A DNA stretch of 64,000 nt from Parvularcula sp. BBD 1991-13 (GTDB taxonomy: Bacteria > Pseudomonadota > Alphaproteobacteria > Caulobacterales > Parvularculaceae): contig LYSZ01000002.1 of assembly GCA_001657385.1 (NCBI GenBank), forward strand, positions 186,001-250,000, read 5' to 3'. The notes beneath the pieces were generated by a model that saw only the letters and a program-made list of their open reading frames with translations, was not told the DNA's origin and searched no databases. This document shows, in pieces, positions 7,523-16,226 of this stretch (the first letter of the stretch is position 1; the number at the start of each line of letters is the position of its first letter). The position numbers were made by a program, and so were the translations under genes.

Positions 7523-8809
7523 CTATTCCCCCCGCCAGTCGGCGATCGTGTCGGTGAAAACGGTGAGGAATTTGTTTGTCTGGTAACCATCCAGGACCCG
7601 GTGGTCGATCGACAGGGTCACGAACGCCCTCAGCCGGATGGCGATGACGTCGCCCTTGTCCGTCTCTTCCACGACCGCGCGTTTTTCCATTTTCCCGAGC
7701 CCCAGGATCGCCGACTGCGGCTGATTGATGATGACCGGGGCCGCGAGCAGGCTTCCGCTTACGCCGTGATTTGAAATGGTGAAGGTGCCGCCCTGCACGT
7801 CTTGCGGCGTTAGCGCGCCGGACTTGGCCCGCGTTGTCAGATCCTGCAGCCGCGTCGCAATGCCGAGGAGATTCAAATCCTGCGCCTCGTGGATGACCGG
7901 CGCCACGAGGCCGTCATCGCCGAGGGCGACGCCGACGCCGATATTGAGACTCTTGTAGATATCGATCCGGTCCTCGTGGAACCGGCTGTTCACCTCTGGG
8001 ACGGCTTTCAGGGCTTCAATCGCCGCCCGGACGAAATAGGCGGTGTAGGTCAGGTTCACGCCTTTTTCCGCGTACGCCGCCTTGCGCGCGCGCCGGTCCG
8101 CCGCGATCGCCGTCAAGTCCGTTTCGAAAAGAGCGGTGACATGGGGGGCGACGCTGACGCTCTTGTGCATATGCGCCGCGATCTGTTTGCGCATCGGCGT
8201 GTGCGGAACCTGAACGACGCCCGCGCCGGACAGGGCCGGGTGCGCGCCCGGCGCGGGTGCGGCTGCGGCCCCCGTCGCGGGCGGCGCGGCCGGCGCGGTC
8301 AATACGGACGGGGCAGGCTGGGCCGCGCGGGACGGCGCTGTTTCCAGGTGATCAAGGACGTCCTGTTTTGTCAGCCGGCCGTGTTTTCCCGTTCCCGTAA
8401 TGGTCTCGGCCGCGAGATTGTGTTCATTCAGCAGACGGCGCACCGCGGGACTGTGACGGGGGACCTTCGTTTCGTCGGCCGGGGTGGCCGGCGAGGCTTT
8501 CGCGGCGCCGTTTGCGGCGTTTTCCCCGCCGCCGTCCGAACCCGGGCGCGCCTTATCGCCGGCGGCGGCGGGCGCAAGCTGCGCGATTACCGACCCCGGT
8601 TCGATCTCCTCGTCGATCTCGCGCACGAGCGCGTGCAGAACCCCGTCCGCCGGCGCGCATACCTCCACCGCAACCTTGTCGGTTTCAAGCTCGGCGACCG
8701 GTTCGTCCTTACACACTGCATCTCCCGGCGATTTCAGCCAGGAGCGCAGGATCGCGAAGGTTCCTTCCTGGTGGTCGGCGGGCGTGGCGATGTCGATTAA
8801 TTCGGCCAT
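7523..8809 (-). CDS. 2-oxo acid dehydrogenase complex dihydrolipoyl acyltransferase (E2)
   Basis: 428 aa with the full E2 architecture. The lipoyl domain is at residues ~3-78 with the lipoylated Lys in ETDKVAVEV. An Ala/Pro-rich linker is followed by a peripheral-subunit (E3)-binding domain at ~115-155 (RHSPAVRRLLNEHNL, GRLTKQDVLDHL), a second Ala/Pro linker, and the catalytic domain (~200-428) ending with SIDHRVLDGYQTNKFL. It transfers the acyl group from E1-bound thiamine diphosphate to CoA. The gene begins 5 bases after the fused E1. No E3 gene is present, so it probably uses a shared lipoamide dehydrogenase. Family resemblance is to branched-chain E2; context suggests phenylpyruvate. Confidence 0.92.
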   Translation of the reverse strand: MAELIDIATPADHQEGTFAILRSWLKSPGDAVCKDEPVAELETDKVAVEVCAPADGVLHALVREIDEEIEPGSVIAQLAPAAAGDKARPGSDGGGENAANGAAKASPATPADETKVPRHSPAVRRLLNEHNLAAETITGTGKHGRLTKQDVLDHLETAPSRAAQPAPSVLTAPAAPPATGAAAAPAPGAHPALSGAGVVQVPHTPMRKQIAAHMHKSVSVAPHVTALFETDLTAIAADRRARKAAYAEKGVNLTYTAYFVRAAIEALKAVPEVNSRFHEDRIDIYKSLNIGVGVALGDDGLVAPVIHEAQDLNLLGIATRLQDLTTRAKSGALTPQDVQGGTFTISNHGVSGSLLAAPVIINQPQSAILGLGKMEKRAVVEETDKGDVIAIRLRAFVTLSIDHRVLDGYQTNKFLTVFTDTIADWRGE

Positions 8810-8814
8810 GGCGT

Positions 8815-10914
8815 CTAGAATTCCAAAAGCTCGGTGATGGCGGCGCGGATATCGTCCATGGACGGAACAACCGCGTTCAGCAGGACAGGGCTGTGCGGGC
8901 TCGGCACGTCCGGCATCGTCAGCCGGCGGACAGGCGCGTCAAGATCCAGAAAGACTTCCTCGGTGACAGTCGCGGAGATTTCCGCGCCGAAACCGGCCGT
9001 CATCGTGTCCTCATGGACGATCAGGCACCGGCCGGTGCGGCGCACCGACGACAGCACCGCGTCCTTGTCCCACGGAGAAAGCGTGCGGAGATCGATCACC
9101 TCAACCCGGCCGTTCTCCGCAAGGGCGGCGGTCTCGCAGCGCTCCACCATGGCGCCCCAGGTAACGACCGTAAGTCTTTCCCCCGGCGTAACTTTCCGTG
9201 CGCGTCCGAACGGAAGCGCGTAGTCGTCTCCCGGATATGGGCGGCGCGCCGACATGGCGTCGAGCATGTTGCGGTGTTCGAAGAAAATCACGGGGTCGTC
9301 GCCGCGCATCGCCGAGCGCAGAAGGCCGACCGCGTCCTCTGCGTTCGACGGCATGGCGAGTTTCCAGCCGATGGAATGGAGCCATTGCACCTCGTTCATC
9401 TGGCTGTGCCAGGGATCGCCGCATTTAAAGAAGCCGCCCGGCATACGAATGACCATCGGCGCCGAGAACCGGTTATCCGTCCGCCAGCGAACGGTTCCGC
9501 AATCGTTGATCTGTTCCGTCGCGGGTTCGGCGTATTTTCGAAACTGGATTTCCGGAACCGGCACCAGCCCGGCCATCGCCATGCCGACGGCGCGCCCGAT
9601 GATCCCTTCCTCGGAAAGGCTGGTGTCGAACACGCGCTCGGTTCCGTATTTTTCCTGCAGGCCCATGGTGACCGCGTGCACGCCGCCCTTGGGGCCGACA
9701 TCCTCACCGAAAACGGCGATCCGCGAATTCACGGCGAGTTCATGGTCGAGCGTCATCCGGATCGCCGTCACCATGTTGATGCGCTTGCCCGTCGGCGCCG
9801 GCGTGTCAGCGCCCTTCGCCGGCGCAACGCCTTCCGCCGCCATGCCGCCGATTAGCGCCGGGCGGTCCGCCTCGGCGAAGACATGCGTCGAGACGCTTGC
9901 AGTGTCCGGCGCGGCTTTGGCCTCCGCCGCGGCGAGCGCCGCCTCGATGCGCCGGTCGGCTTCTTTCTCAAGCCGGGCCCATTCGGCGCTGGCGACGCCC
10001 TTGTCCGAGATATGTTTGCGCAGCCTGGGCAGGGGATCGCGCGCCCATTCCGCCGCGACATGATCGTCGCTCTTGTAAGCTTGCGTGTCTTGCGCGGAGT
10101 GTCCGTTCAGGCGCGGGACGGTCAGACGCAGCAGAGCCGGACCATGGCCTCCGCGCACGTGCAGGACAGCGTCGTCGATCATCCGACCGGCCTCTTTCGG
10201 GTCCGTGCCGTCGCCGTCATGGATCTTGAGGTTTTTAAACGAGGCGAGGTTTTCGGCGATATTCGCGCCCGGCGTCTGGAAATCCGACGTCACGGAGATG
10301 CCGAAGCCGTTGTCTTCGATAAAGAATAGCATCGGCAGGCGGAGCGTGGTCGCAATGGTCAGCGCCGCCCAGAACCCGTTCGTCGCCACCGAGGCTTCGC
10401 CGCCATGCGCGACCGCGATCGCCCCCTCGTAGGCGACGTCGCCGAGCACCTTGCGCCGATAGTCGATCGCCTGCGCCCAGCCTGCCGCCGGGGTGTACTG
10501 AGCGCCGACGCCGCCGCACATGGGCAGGGCCGTCGGTCCGCCCGGGTTCGGAAAGTTGAACACCGCGCCGATGTCGCGGCCGTTGCTGTATCCGCCTTCC
10601 TTCGCCATGCAGGATGAAAGCGCGTCTTCAATCGGCATGCCGAGCGACAGGACCATCGGCCTCGACCTGTAGTACCCGGTCACCGCGTCATGGGGGTGCG
10701 TCAGGCGTTGGGCGAGGAGAATTTGCGACAGCTCATGACCGCGCGCCGAGAACTGATAGAGAATCTTTTTTTGCGGGACGAGCGTTTTCTCTTCCAGGTC
10801 GTCCAGCTTGCGCGATGTCAGGAGGGTCAGCGCGATCCCGGCCCAATCATGCGCGGGCAGTTCGTTCGATGCGTGTCTGGCGGGCGCGTTGTCTAGGGGG
10901 GCTGTTGCGGACAT
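8815..10914 (-). CDS. fused E1 alpha-beta 2-oxo acid dehydrogenase
   Basis: 699 aa from ATG 10914 (AAGG ribosome site). Residues ~20-340 are E1-alpha with the thiamine-diphosphate region GGEASVATNGFWAAL...EDNGFGISV. Residues ~375-699 are E1-beta (MVTAIRMTLDHELA, GEDVGPKGGVHAVTMGL, DTSLSEEGIIGRAVGMA). An Ala/Pro-rich linker joins them. Alpha-beta fusion is known in branched-chain/2-oxoisovalerate dehydrogenase E1 enzymes. E1 decarboxylates a 2-oxo acid and passes the acyl group to the E2 encoded next. The gene heads an operon ending in paaG-paaZ. I infer phenylpyruvate as the likely substrate; branched-chain 2-oxo acids remain possible. Confidence 0.9.
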   Translation of the reverse strand: MSATAPLDNAPARHASNELPAHDWAGIALTLLTSRKLDDLEEKTLVPQKKILYQFSARGHELSQILLAQRLTHPHDAVTGYYRSRPMVLSLGMPIEDALSSCMAKEGGYSNGRDIGAVFNFPNPGGPTALPMCGGVGAQYTPAAGWAQAIDYRRKVLGDVAYEGAIAVAHGGEASVATNGFWAALTIATTLRLPMLFFIEDNGFGISVTSDFQTPGANIAENLASFKNLKIHDGDGTDPKEAGRMIDDAVLHVRGGHGPALLRLTVPRLNGHSAQDTQAYKSDDHVAAEWARDPLPRLRKHISDKGVASAEWARLEKEADRRIEAALAAAEAKAAPDTASVSTHVFAEADRPALIGGMAAEGVAPAKGADTPAPTGKRINMVTAIRMTLDHELAVNSRIAVFGEDVGPKGGVHAVTMGLQEKYGTERVFDTSLSEEGIIGRAVGMAMAGLVPVPEIQFRKYAEPATEQINDCGTVRWRTDNRFSAPMVIRMPGGFFKCGDPWHSQMNEVQWLHSIGWKLAMPSNAEDAVGLLRSAMRGDDPVIFFEHRNMLDAMSARRPYPGDDYALPFGRARKVTPGERLTVVTWGAMVERCETAALAENGRVEVIDLRTLSPWDKDAVLSSVRRTGRCLIVHEDTMTAGFGAEISATVTEEVFLDLDAPVRRLTMPDVPSPHSPVLLNAVVPSMDDIRAAITELLEF

Positions 10915-11247
10915 GCGAAACCTTGAAACTACAATCAGCGTTTCGCGCCAGCCTGTCATGACGATCCGGCGGGATATTGAAGAATTGTGCCCCGGGTTCG
11001 GCGGAACGCAAGAATTTTCAAGAAGCAAGAGCGCTGACGGCCATATCCTGCGCGCCGGTATCGGGAGGTTTTATGCTGACAGGTTTCGCAACGCCGCCGG
11101 GCGCAGCGGCCAAGTCCGGCCCGCTCGGCTTTCCGCGAGGGCGCCATGACCGCCGGTTTGACGATTGATGATCTGAAGCCGCTTCGCGCTTTCACCGCGC
11201 AACAGGCGAAACAGGGTGAACGGCGACATAGGGATAGGGAGAGTGCT
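10915..11247. other. divergent intergenic region between E1 operon and proline dehydrogenase
   Basis: 333 bases with no convincing gene. It should hold the promoters of both flanking units. On the minus strand TTGCGT and CACAAT, 16 bases apart near 11000, form a weak sigma70-like candidate. I found no copy of the ACCGNNCGNNCGGT site seen near paaA and paaH. Confidence 0.4.
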
Positions 11248-12207
11248 ATGATCCGGCGCCACTGGCAGTCCATGATGATCGCGCTGGCGCGATCGAGCGG
11301 CTGGAAGAATTTCATGCAGAACTGGGGCGCCACGAGCGCGCTGGCCTCGCGTTATGTCGGCGGCGCCGATCCCGCGAGCAGCATCGCCACCGCGAAGCGG
11401 CTTGCGGATCAGAAAATCGCCAGTTCGCTTTTCTATCTCGGGGAATATGTGGATACGGACGATCTCGTTCGGGAAAACGTCGAAAACAAGATCAACGTGG
11501 CGCGGGCCTTGGGGCGGGCCGGTCTCGACGTTCATGTGTCCGTGGACCCCACCCAGGTCGGGTGCTCCATGGACTGGGACATGGGCGCCGACAACATCGC
11601 CAGGATCGCTGAGGCGGTGCGCGGCGCCGCGGGCAATGCGCCCGGCGTTCACTGCCTCATGCTCGACATGGAAGACTCCGCGGTCACCCAGAAAACGATC
11701 GACCTCTTCGATGATCTCCATGGCAGGGGCTTTCTCATGGCGCAGACGCTTCAGGCCTATCTCAAGCGCACCCGCGCCGACATGGAGCGGAAAATTGAAC
11801 AGGGCGCGAAAGTCCGCCTCGTCAAGGGCGCGTTTGCGGCGCCGCCTGAAATATCGTTTTCCACCCATGCGCAGATCAAGGCCAACTACCAGAAACTGAT
11901 CGATCTGATGTTGTCGGAAAAAGCGAAGGCGTCTGGATTTTATCCGATCTTCGCCACTCATGATCACAGATTGCATGAATACGCCTGCGAGGCTGCGCGC
12001 CGCAACGGATGGGAGCGCGGGCGCTACGAATTTGAAATGCTGTATGGCGCGCGCGACGACGTCGCCCGCTCCCTTGCCGATGCGGGCGAGCGGGTTCGCC
12101 TTTATCTGCCCTTCGGCGAAGACTGGTGGCCTTATGCGGTCAGGCGCATCGGCGAGAACCCGTCGAATGCGATGCTTCTCGGGCGCGCCGTCCTTGCCCG
12201 GGCCTGA
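11248..12207 (+). CDS. proline dehydrogenase
   Basis: 319 aa from ATG 11248, preceded by AGGGAGAG. The in-frame ATG at 11146 would add 34 residues with no family similarity. The PRODH beta/alpha barrel is recognisable: SSLFYLGEYV near the start, CLMLDMEDS, RLVKGAFAAPPE, and the C-terminal signature YLPFGEDWWPYAVRR with ENPSN. It is the short, monofunctional form oxidising L-proline to pyrroline-5-carboxylate with FAD and feeding electrons to quinone; no P5C dehydrogenase domain is attached. The neighbour is a convergent AraC regulator 21 bases away. A PutP-type symporter lies 9 kb upstream but is not linked. Confidence 0.9.
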   Translation: MIRRHWQSMMIALARSSGWKNFMQNWGATSALASRYVGGADPASSIATAKRLADQKIASSLFYLGEYVDTDDLVRENVENKINVARALGRAGLDVHVSVDPTQVGCSMDWDMGADNIARIAEAVRGAAGNAPGVHCLMLDMEDSAVTQKTIDLFDDLHGRGFLMAQTLQAYLKRTRADMERKIEQGAKVRLVKGAFAAPPEISFSTHAQIKANYQKLIDLMLSEKAKASGFYPIFATHDHRLHEYACEAARRNGWERGRYEFEMLYGARDDVARSLADAGERVRLYLPFGEDWWPYAVRRIGENPSNAMLLGRAVLARA

Positions 12208-12228
12208 GGCGTTTCCCGTTCGCGGTTC

Positions 12229-13065
12229 CTATGTGCGGCTGTCCGCGTCGGGGCCTTCGCTGACCGACCGCGCGAAGTGGCCGGGGGTCAGGCCGTATAC
12301 GCGCTTGAACTCCCGCGTCAGGTGCGCCTGGTCCGAAAAGCCGACCTCCAGCGCGACGTCCACCAGGCGGCGTCCTTCAAGGATAAGATTGCGCGCTTCG
12401 GCGAGGCGCACCTGGCGCAGGAACGCCCCCGGCGACATGCCGGTGGCCTTGGTGAAGACGCGCGTGAAATGAAAGCGGCTGAAGCCGACGCGCGCGGCGA
12501 TTTCGTGGAGGTCGAGCGGCTCTTGCGGGAACGCCTGCATCAGTTCGCATGCGAGGTGAACAGCGGCAATCTGATTTTCAGGCGTCGGATCGAAACGCCT
12601 GGGCGCGCCGCGATGGCGGAAAACGCCCGTGAAGGCGTTCTCAAGGCGGGTTTGCGACCGGGTCTCCGGCGGCGCGTCGATATAGTCTTCGATGGCTGTC
12701 AGCAGGTCTTCGGTGCGGCCGCATTTGCGCAACACCGTCGGGCCGAACCTTGGAATCTCGCCGGCCCGGATCGCCAGCCCCATCGCATCCGCCATCAAGG
12801 CCGTTGACGGATAAAGCACGTCATATTCGATATTGGGGTCCGCCGTGTTGGCGTCATGCACTTCGTAAGGGTGAACGATGAAAACGTCCCCCGGATGCGC
12901 GCGATGGCGCTGGTCGCGGATGACAAAATTCGCGGTGCCCGACCGCATGACGCCGATCGTATAGGTGTCGTGCAGGTGGAAATCGAAATGGGAAGCCTTG
13001 ATCCGCGCCGCGAGCAGGTCCTGGCGGTTTGTGATCGTCGTCCATACTGTTACCGAACCGGACAT
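12229..13065 (-). CDS. AraC family transcriptional regulator
   Basis: 278 aa. Residues ~15-140 form an AraC-type cupin sensing domain (HDTYTIGVMRSGTANFVIRD, HPGDVFIVHPYEVHDA). Residues ~180-275 hold the double helix-turn-helix: LHEIAARVGFSRFHFTRVF and DVALEVGFSDQAHLTREF, ending YGLTPGHFARS. The gene is convergent with proline dehydrogenase and divergent from paaH, so it could regulate either. I cannot assign an effector. Confidence 0.92.
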   Translation of the reverse strand: MSGSVTVWTTITNRQDLLAARIKASHFDFHLHDTYTIGVMRSGTANFVIRDQRHRAHPGDVFIVHPYEVHDANTADPNIEYDVLYPSTALMADAMGLAIRAGEIPRFGPTVLRKCGRTEDLLTAIEDYIDAPPETRSQTRLENAFTGVFRHRGAPRRFDPTPENQIAAVHLACELMQAFPQEPLDLHEIAARVGFSRFHFTRVFTKATGMSPGAFLRQVRLAEARNLILEGRRLVDVALEVGFSDQAHLTREFKRVYGLTPGHFARSVSEGPDADSRT

Positions 13066-13372
13066 CTCGTTCGGACCTTAACTCCGCACTGCGCCGTTAC
13101 TGTCTGGTTGCATTTCTTTCATCATCGTAGGCTCTCCCGGCCTCCTTGTCATGCGTATCAAGATCATGAGCGCGTCATGGCCCGTCGCCGCTGTTCCGAT
13201 CTGGCGGCGCGGCGGCGCGATCCGTTGCGGATTTTGCCCGGCAGTCGCGCAAAAAAAAGGCTTGCGCGCGGGCGGCCCTATGGTATCTGATTAATAGTAT
13301 GACCGGTCGGACGATAAATAGCAAGTCGCGTCGGGGCGCGCCTCCTACGTCCGGCATGCGAGCAGGGAAAGC
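13066..13372. other. divergent intergenic region, araC-type gene / paaH
   Basis: 307 bases with no supported gene. The right end holds the paaH promoter and PaaR-like operator, described separately. No other feature seen. Confidence 0.5.
13298..13319 (+). promoter_or_regulatory. PaaR-like operator overlapping the paaH promoter
   Basis: The core ACCGGTCGGACGAT (13302-13315) matches ACCGNNCGNNCGGT except at one base (13314). It overlaps a plausible promoter, TTAATA at 13291-13296 and ATAAAT at 13314-13319, spaced by 17. The same core occurs upstream of paaA. As I remember it, this is also the core of the motif bound by the TetR-family PaaR of Corynebacterium glutamicum. Confidence 0.6.
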
Positions 13373-14911
13373 GTGGCGCAGATCGATCTGAAAGACGGCG
13401 TCGTCGGGGTTGTCGGCGCGGGGACGATGGGGATTGGCGTCGCGGAAACCGCCGCGCGCGCCGGGCATCGGGTTTTCCTGTTCGACGTGAGCGAGTCGGC
13501 GGCGCAAACCGCGTTGAGCGCGCTTGCGGATCGGTTGGACGGTCGCGTCGCCCGGGGGAAAATCGCCCGCGACGATGCCGACGCAATCCTCTCGCGGTTG
13601 ACCTGCGCGCCCGCGCTGGACGCGCTCGCCCCGTGCGCGCTTATCGTCGAGGCGGTGGTCGAGGATCTCAAGATCAAACAGGATCTTTTCTCCAGCCTTG
13701 AGCGGCTTGCCGGTCCCGACGCGATCCTCGCCAGCAACACCTCCTCCATCTCGATCACCGCCATCGCGCGCCCGCTTGAAAAGCCCGGCCGGGTCGCCGG
13801 CCTTCATTTCTTCAATCCGGCGCCCGTCATGAAACTGGTCGAGGTCGTCCCCGGCCTGCAAACCACGCAGGCAACGGTTCGTACGCTTCTCGGCCTGTGC
13901 GCGCACTGGGAAAAAGTCGGCGTTCAGGCAAAGTCAGTTCCCGGATTTATTGTCAACCGTGTGGCGCGGCCGTTTTACGCCGAAGGGTTTCTCGCGCTGG
14001 AGCAGGGCGTCGCCGCGCCGGCGCAGATCGACGCGCTTATCGAAAAGTCCGCCGGTTTCCGGATGGGCCCTCTCGCGCTCGCGGACCTGATCGGTCACGA
14101 CGTCAACGCCGCCGTCGCGCAGGGCGTCTTTGACGCCTGTAACGGTCATACGCGGTTTCGCCCCTCCCTTGCGCAGCAGGAACTGGTCGCCGCCGGCAGG
14201 CTTGGCCGAAAATCCGGCTGCGGCATTTATCGCTATGACGGCGCGGGCGATCCGCAAACGCCGCCCGCGCCGTCGCTCTCGCCGCCGCCTCCGCCGGCAG
14301 CGCAGATTGCGGCGATGGCGGTGCGGTTTTCGCCGGCGCCGACGGGCGCCGCCCTGTGGTGCAGGGACGCCCTTCGGAAAGCGGGCCATGCGCCGGAAAC
14401 CGATCGCGATCTCGCGCCAGGCCAGTGGGCGCTGGCGGGCGGCGTGGTCAGCCCCAATGCCGGCAGGTCCGCCCTTGCGCTCTCGACCGAGATCGACAAG
14501 CCCTGCATCGTCCATGACTGGGCGCATGATCCTGGCGGATCGCGGTTGCTCGGCTTTTCCGCGTCGACGCCGGACATGGAACAGGCGTTCCTGGCCCTCC
14601 TGTCCGCCGTCGGCGTCGAGGGAGTCGTCCTGAAAGACCGCCCCGGCCTGATCGCCCTGCGGACGATCGCCATGATCGTCAATGCGGCGTGCGACGCCGC
14701 GCGCGACGAGGTCGCTCGTGAAGATGATATCGATCGCGCCATGCGTTTCGGGGTGAACTACCCGAGAGGCCCCTTCGAGTGGGCGGACCTCATCGGTCCG
14801 GCTTTTCTGACGCGGGCGCTGAGCAGCATAGCTGAGGAAACCGGCGATCCGATTTATCTGCCATCGGAATATCTCCGAAGGCGGGCCGCTCTGTCCGGGG
14901 CGCGCATGTGA
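13373..14911 (+). CDS. paaH: 3-hydroxyadipyl-CoA dehydrogenase
   Basis: 512 aa starting at GTG 13373 with AGGGAAA upstream. The N-terminal NAD-binding motif is VVGAGTMGIGVAETAARAGH. The 3-hydroxyacyl-CoA dehydrogenase signature is SNTSSISITAIARPLEKPGRVAGLHFFNPAPVMKLVEVV in pieces, followed by VPGFIVNRVARPFYAEG. A second, smaller C-terminal HAD domain (~residues 410-500, GLIALRTIAMIVNAACDA and MRFGVNYPRGPFEW) matches the long E. coli PaaH-type architecture. It oxidises 3-hydroxyadipyl-CoA to 3-oxoadipyl-CoA. A Pro-rich linker lies at ~300-315. paaJ follows by 58 bases. Confidence 0.93.
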   Translation: MAQIDLKDGVVGVVGAGTMGIGVAETAARAGHRVFLFDVSESAAQTALSALADRLDGRVARGKIARDDADAILSRLTCAPALDALAPCALIVEAVVEDLKIKQDLFSSLERLAGPDAILASNTSSISITAIARPLEKPGRVAGLHFFNPAPVMKLVEVVPGLQTTQATVRTLLGLCAHWEKVGVQAKSVPGFIVNRVARPFYAEGFLALEQGVAAPAQIDALIEKSAGFRMGPLALADLIGHDVNAAVAQGVFDACNGHTRFRPSLAQQELVAAGRLGRKSGCGIYRYDGAGDPQTPPAPSLSPPPPPAAQIAAMAVRFSPAPTGAALWCRDALRKAGHAPETDRDLAPGQWALAGGVVSPNAGRSALALSTEIDKPCIVHDWAHDPGGSRLLGFSASTPDMEQAFLALLSAVGVEGVVLKDRPGLIALRTIAMIVNAACDAARDEVAREDDIDRAMRFGVNYPRGPFEWADLIGPAFLTRALSSIAEETGDPIYLPSEYLRRRAALSGARM

Positions 14912-14969
14912 TGATGGCGCACATCCGGGAAGGTTTACCGGCGCCGGCGGGCGCGAGGAGGGAGGCGTC

Positions 14970-16172
14970 ATGACAGCCTATATCTGCGACGGCGTGAGGA
15001 CGCCAATCGGCCGCTATGGCGGCGCCCTGTCTTCGGTGCGCGCCGATGACCTTGCGGCGGCGCCGATCAAGGCCCTGATGGCGCGCCATGACAGGGTCGA
15101 CTGGTCGTCCGTAGACGACGTTATTCTCGGCTGCGCCAATCAGGCCGGCGAAGACAATCGCAATCTTGCGCGCATGGCCGCTTTGCTCGCAGGGCTGGGC
15201 GAGACGGTTCCCGGCGTGACCGTCAACCGTCTGTGCGGTTCGGGCATGGACGCCGTCGCCGTCGCGGCGAACGCCATCGCCGCCGGCGCGGGCGATCTTT
15301 TCATCGCCGGCGGCGCGGAGAGCATGTCCCGGGCGCCGTTGGTGATGCCGAAAGCGGACAAGCCTTTTTCGCGCAATGCCGAAGTGTACGACACGACGAT
15401 CGGCTGGCGGTTCGTCAATCCGGCGTTGAAAGCGCAATACGGCGTCGATTCCATGCCGGAGACCGCTGAAAACGTCGCCGAGGAATTCCGTGTCTCGCGG
15501 GACGACCAGGATGCGATGGCGCTCCGCTCCCAGCAGCGCGCCGCTGCGGCGCGGGACAGCGGTTTCTTCGACGGCGAAATCGTTCCCGTGACCATACCGG
15601 TCCGGCGGGGCGAGGACGTCGTGGTCCGCGAGGACGAACATCCGCGGGCGGATACGACGATGGAAAGGTTGGCCGGGCTGAAAACACCGTTCCGCGAAAA
15701 CGGGACCGTTACGGCGGGCAATGCGTCGGGGGTCAATGACGGCGCCGCAGCGTTGTTGATCGCCTCGGAAAAGGCCGTCGCGGAAAACGGCCTGACGCCG
15801 ATGGCGCGGGTGGTGACAAGCGCGGTCGCCGGCGTCGCGCCGCGGATCATGGGCGTCGGCCCCGCGCCGGCGGCGCAAAAAGCCCTGGCGCGCGCGGACC
15901 TGTCGCTTGACCGGATCGACGTCATTGAACTCAACGAAGCGTTCGCCGCCCAGGGGCTCGCGGTCTTGCGCCAATTGAATCTGCCTGACGACGCCGATCA
16001 CGTTAACCCGAACGGCGGCGCTATCGCGCTTGGCCATCCTCTCGGCATGAGCGGCGCGCGCCTCGTCCTCACCGCCGCGCGGGAGCTGGAACGACGCCAT
16101 GGAACTTATGCGCTCTGTACAATGTGCATCGGCGTCGGTCAGGGCGTGGCGATGATCATAGAACGGATCTGA
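14970..16172 (+). CDS. paaJ: 3-oxoadipyl-CoA / 3-oxo-5,6-dehydrosuberyl-CoA thiolase
   Basis: 400 aa with a strong AGGAGGGAGG site. Thiolase catalytic residues are visible: Cys89 ([12 protein letters not shown]), His356 ([14 protein letters not shown]) and Cys386 ([10 protein letters not shown]). The [22 protein letters not shown] start and the [19 protein letters not shown] segment fit the PcaF/PaaJ branch. It performs the two thiolytic cleavages of the pathway, yielding acetyl-CoA and finally succinyl-CoA. It forms a two-gene unit with paaH and is convergent with the aminotransferase. Confidence 0.94.
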   Translation: MTAYICDGVRTPIGRYGGALSSVRADDLAAAPIKALMARHDRVDWSSVDDVILGCANQAGEDNRNLARMAALLAGLGETVPGVTVNRLCGSGMDAVAVAANAIAAGAGDLFIAGGAESMSRAPLVMPKADKPFSRNAEVYDTTIGWRFVNPALKAQYGVDSMPETAENVAEEFRVSRDDQDAMALRSQQRAAAARDSGFFDGEIVPVTIPVRRGEDVVVREDEHPRADTTMERLAGLKTPFRENGTVTAGNASGVNDGAAALLIASEKAVAENGLTPMARVVTSAVAGVAPRIMGVGPAPAAQKALARADLSLDRIDVIELNEAFAAQGLAVLRQLNLPDDADHVNPNGGAIALGHPLGMSGARLVLTAARELERRHGTYALCTMCIGVGQGVAMIIERI

Positions 16173-16226
16173 GATGCGGGCGCCCGGCCATGTTCCGCCC
16201 GGTGACGACGTTCCGCGGCCCGGCGC

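Noticed and set aside
11149-11166. ACCGCCGGT near 11150 as a third PaaR site
   Set aside because: Half-sites are separated by one base, unlike the 6-base spacing of the two accepted sites.
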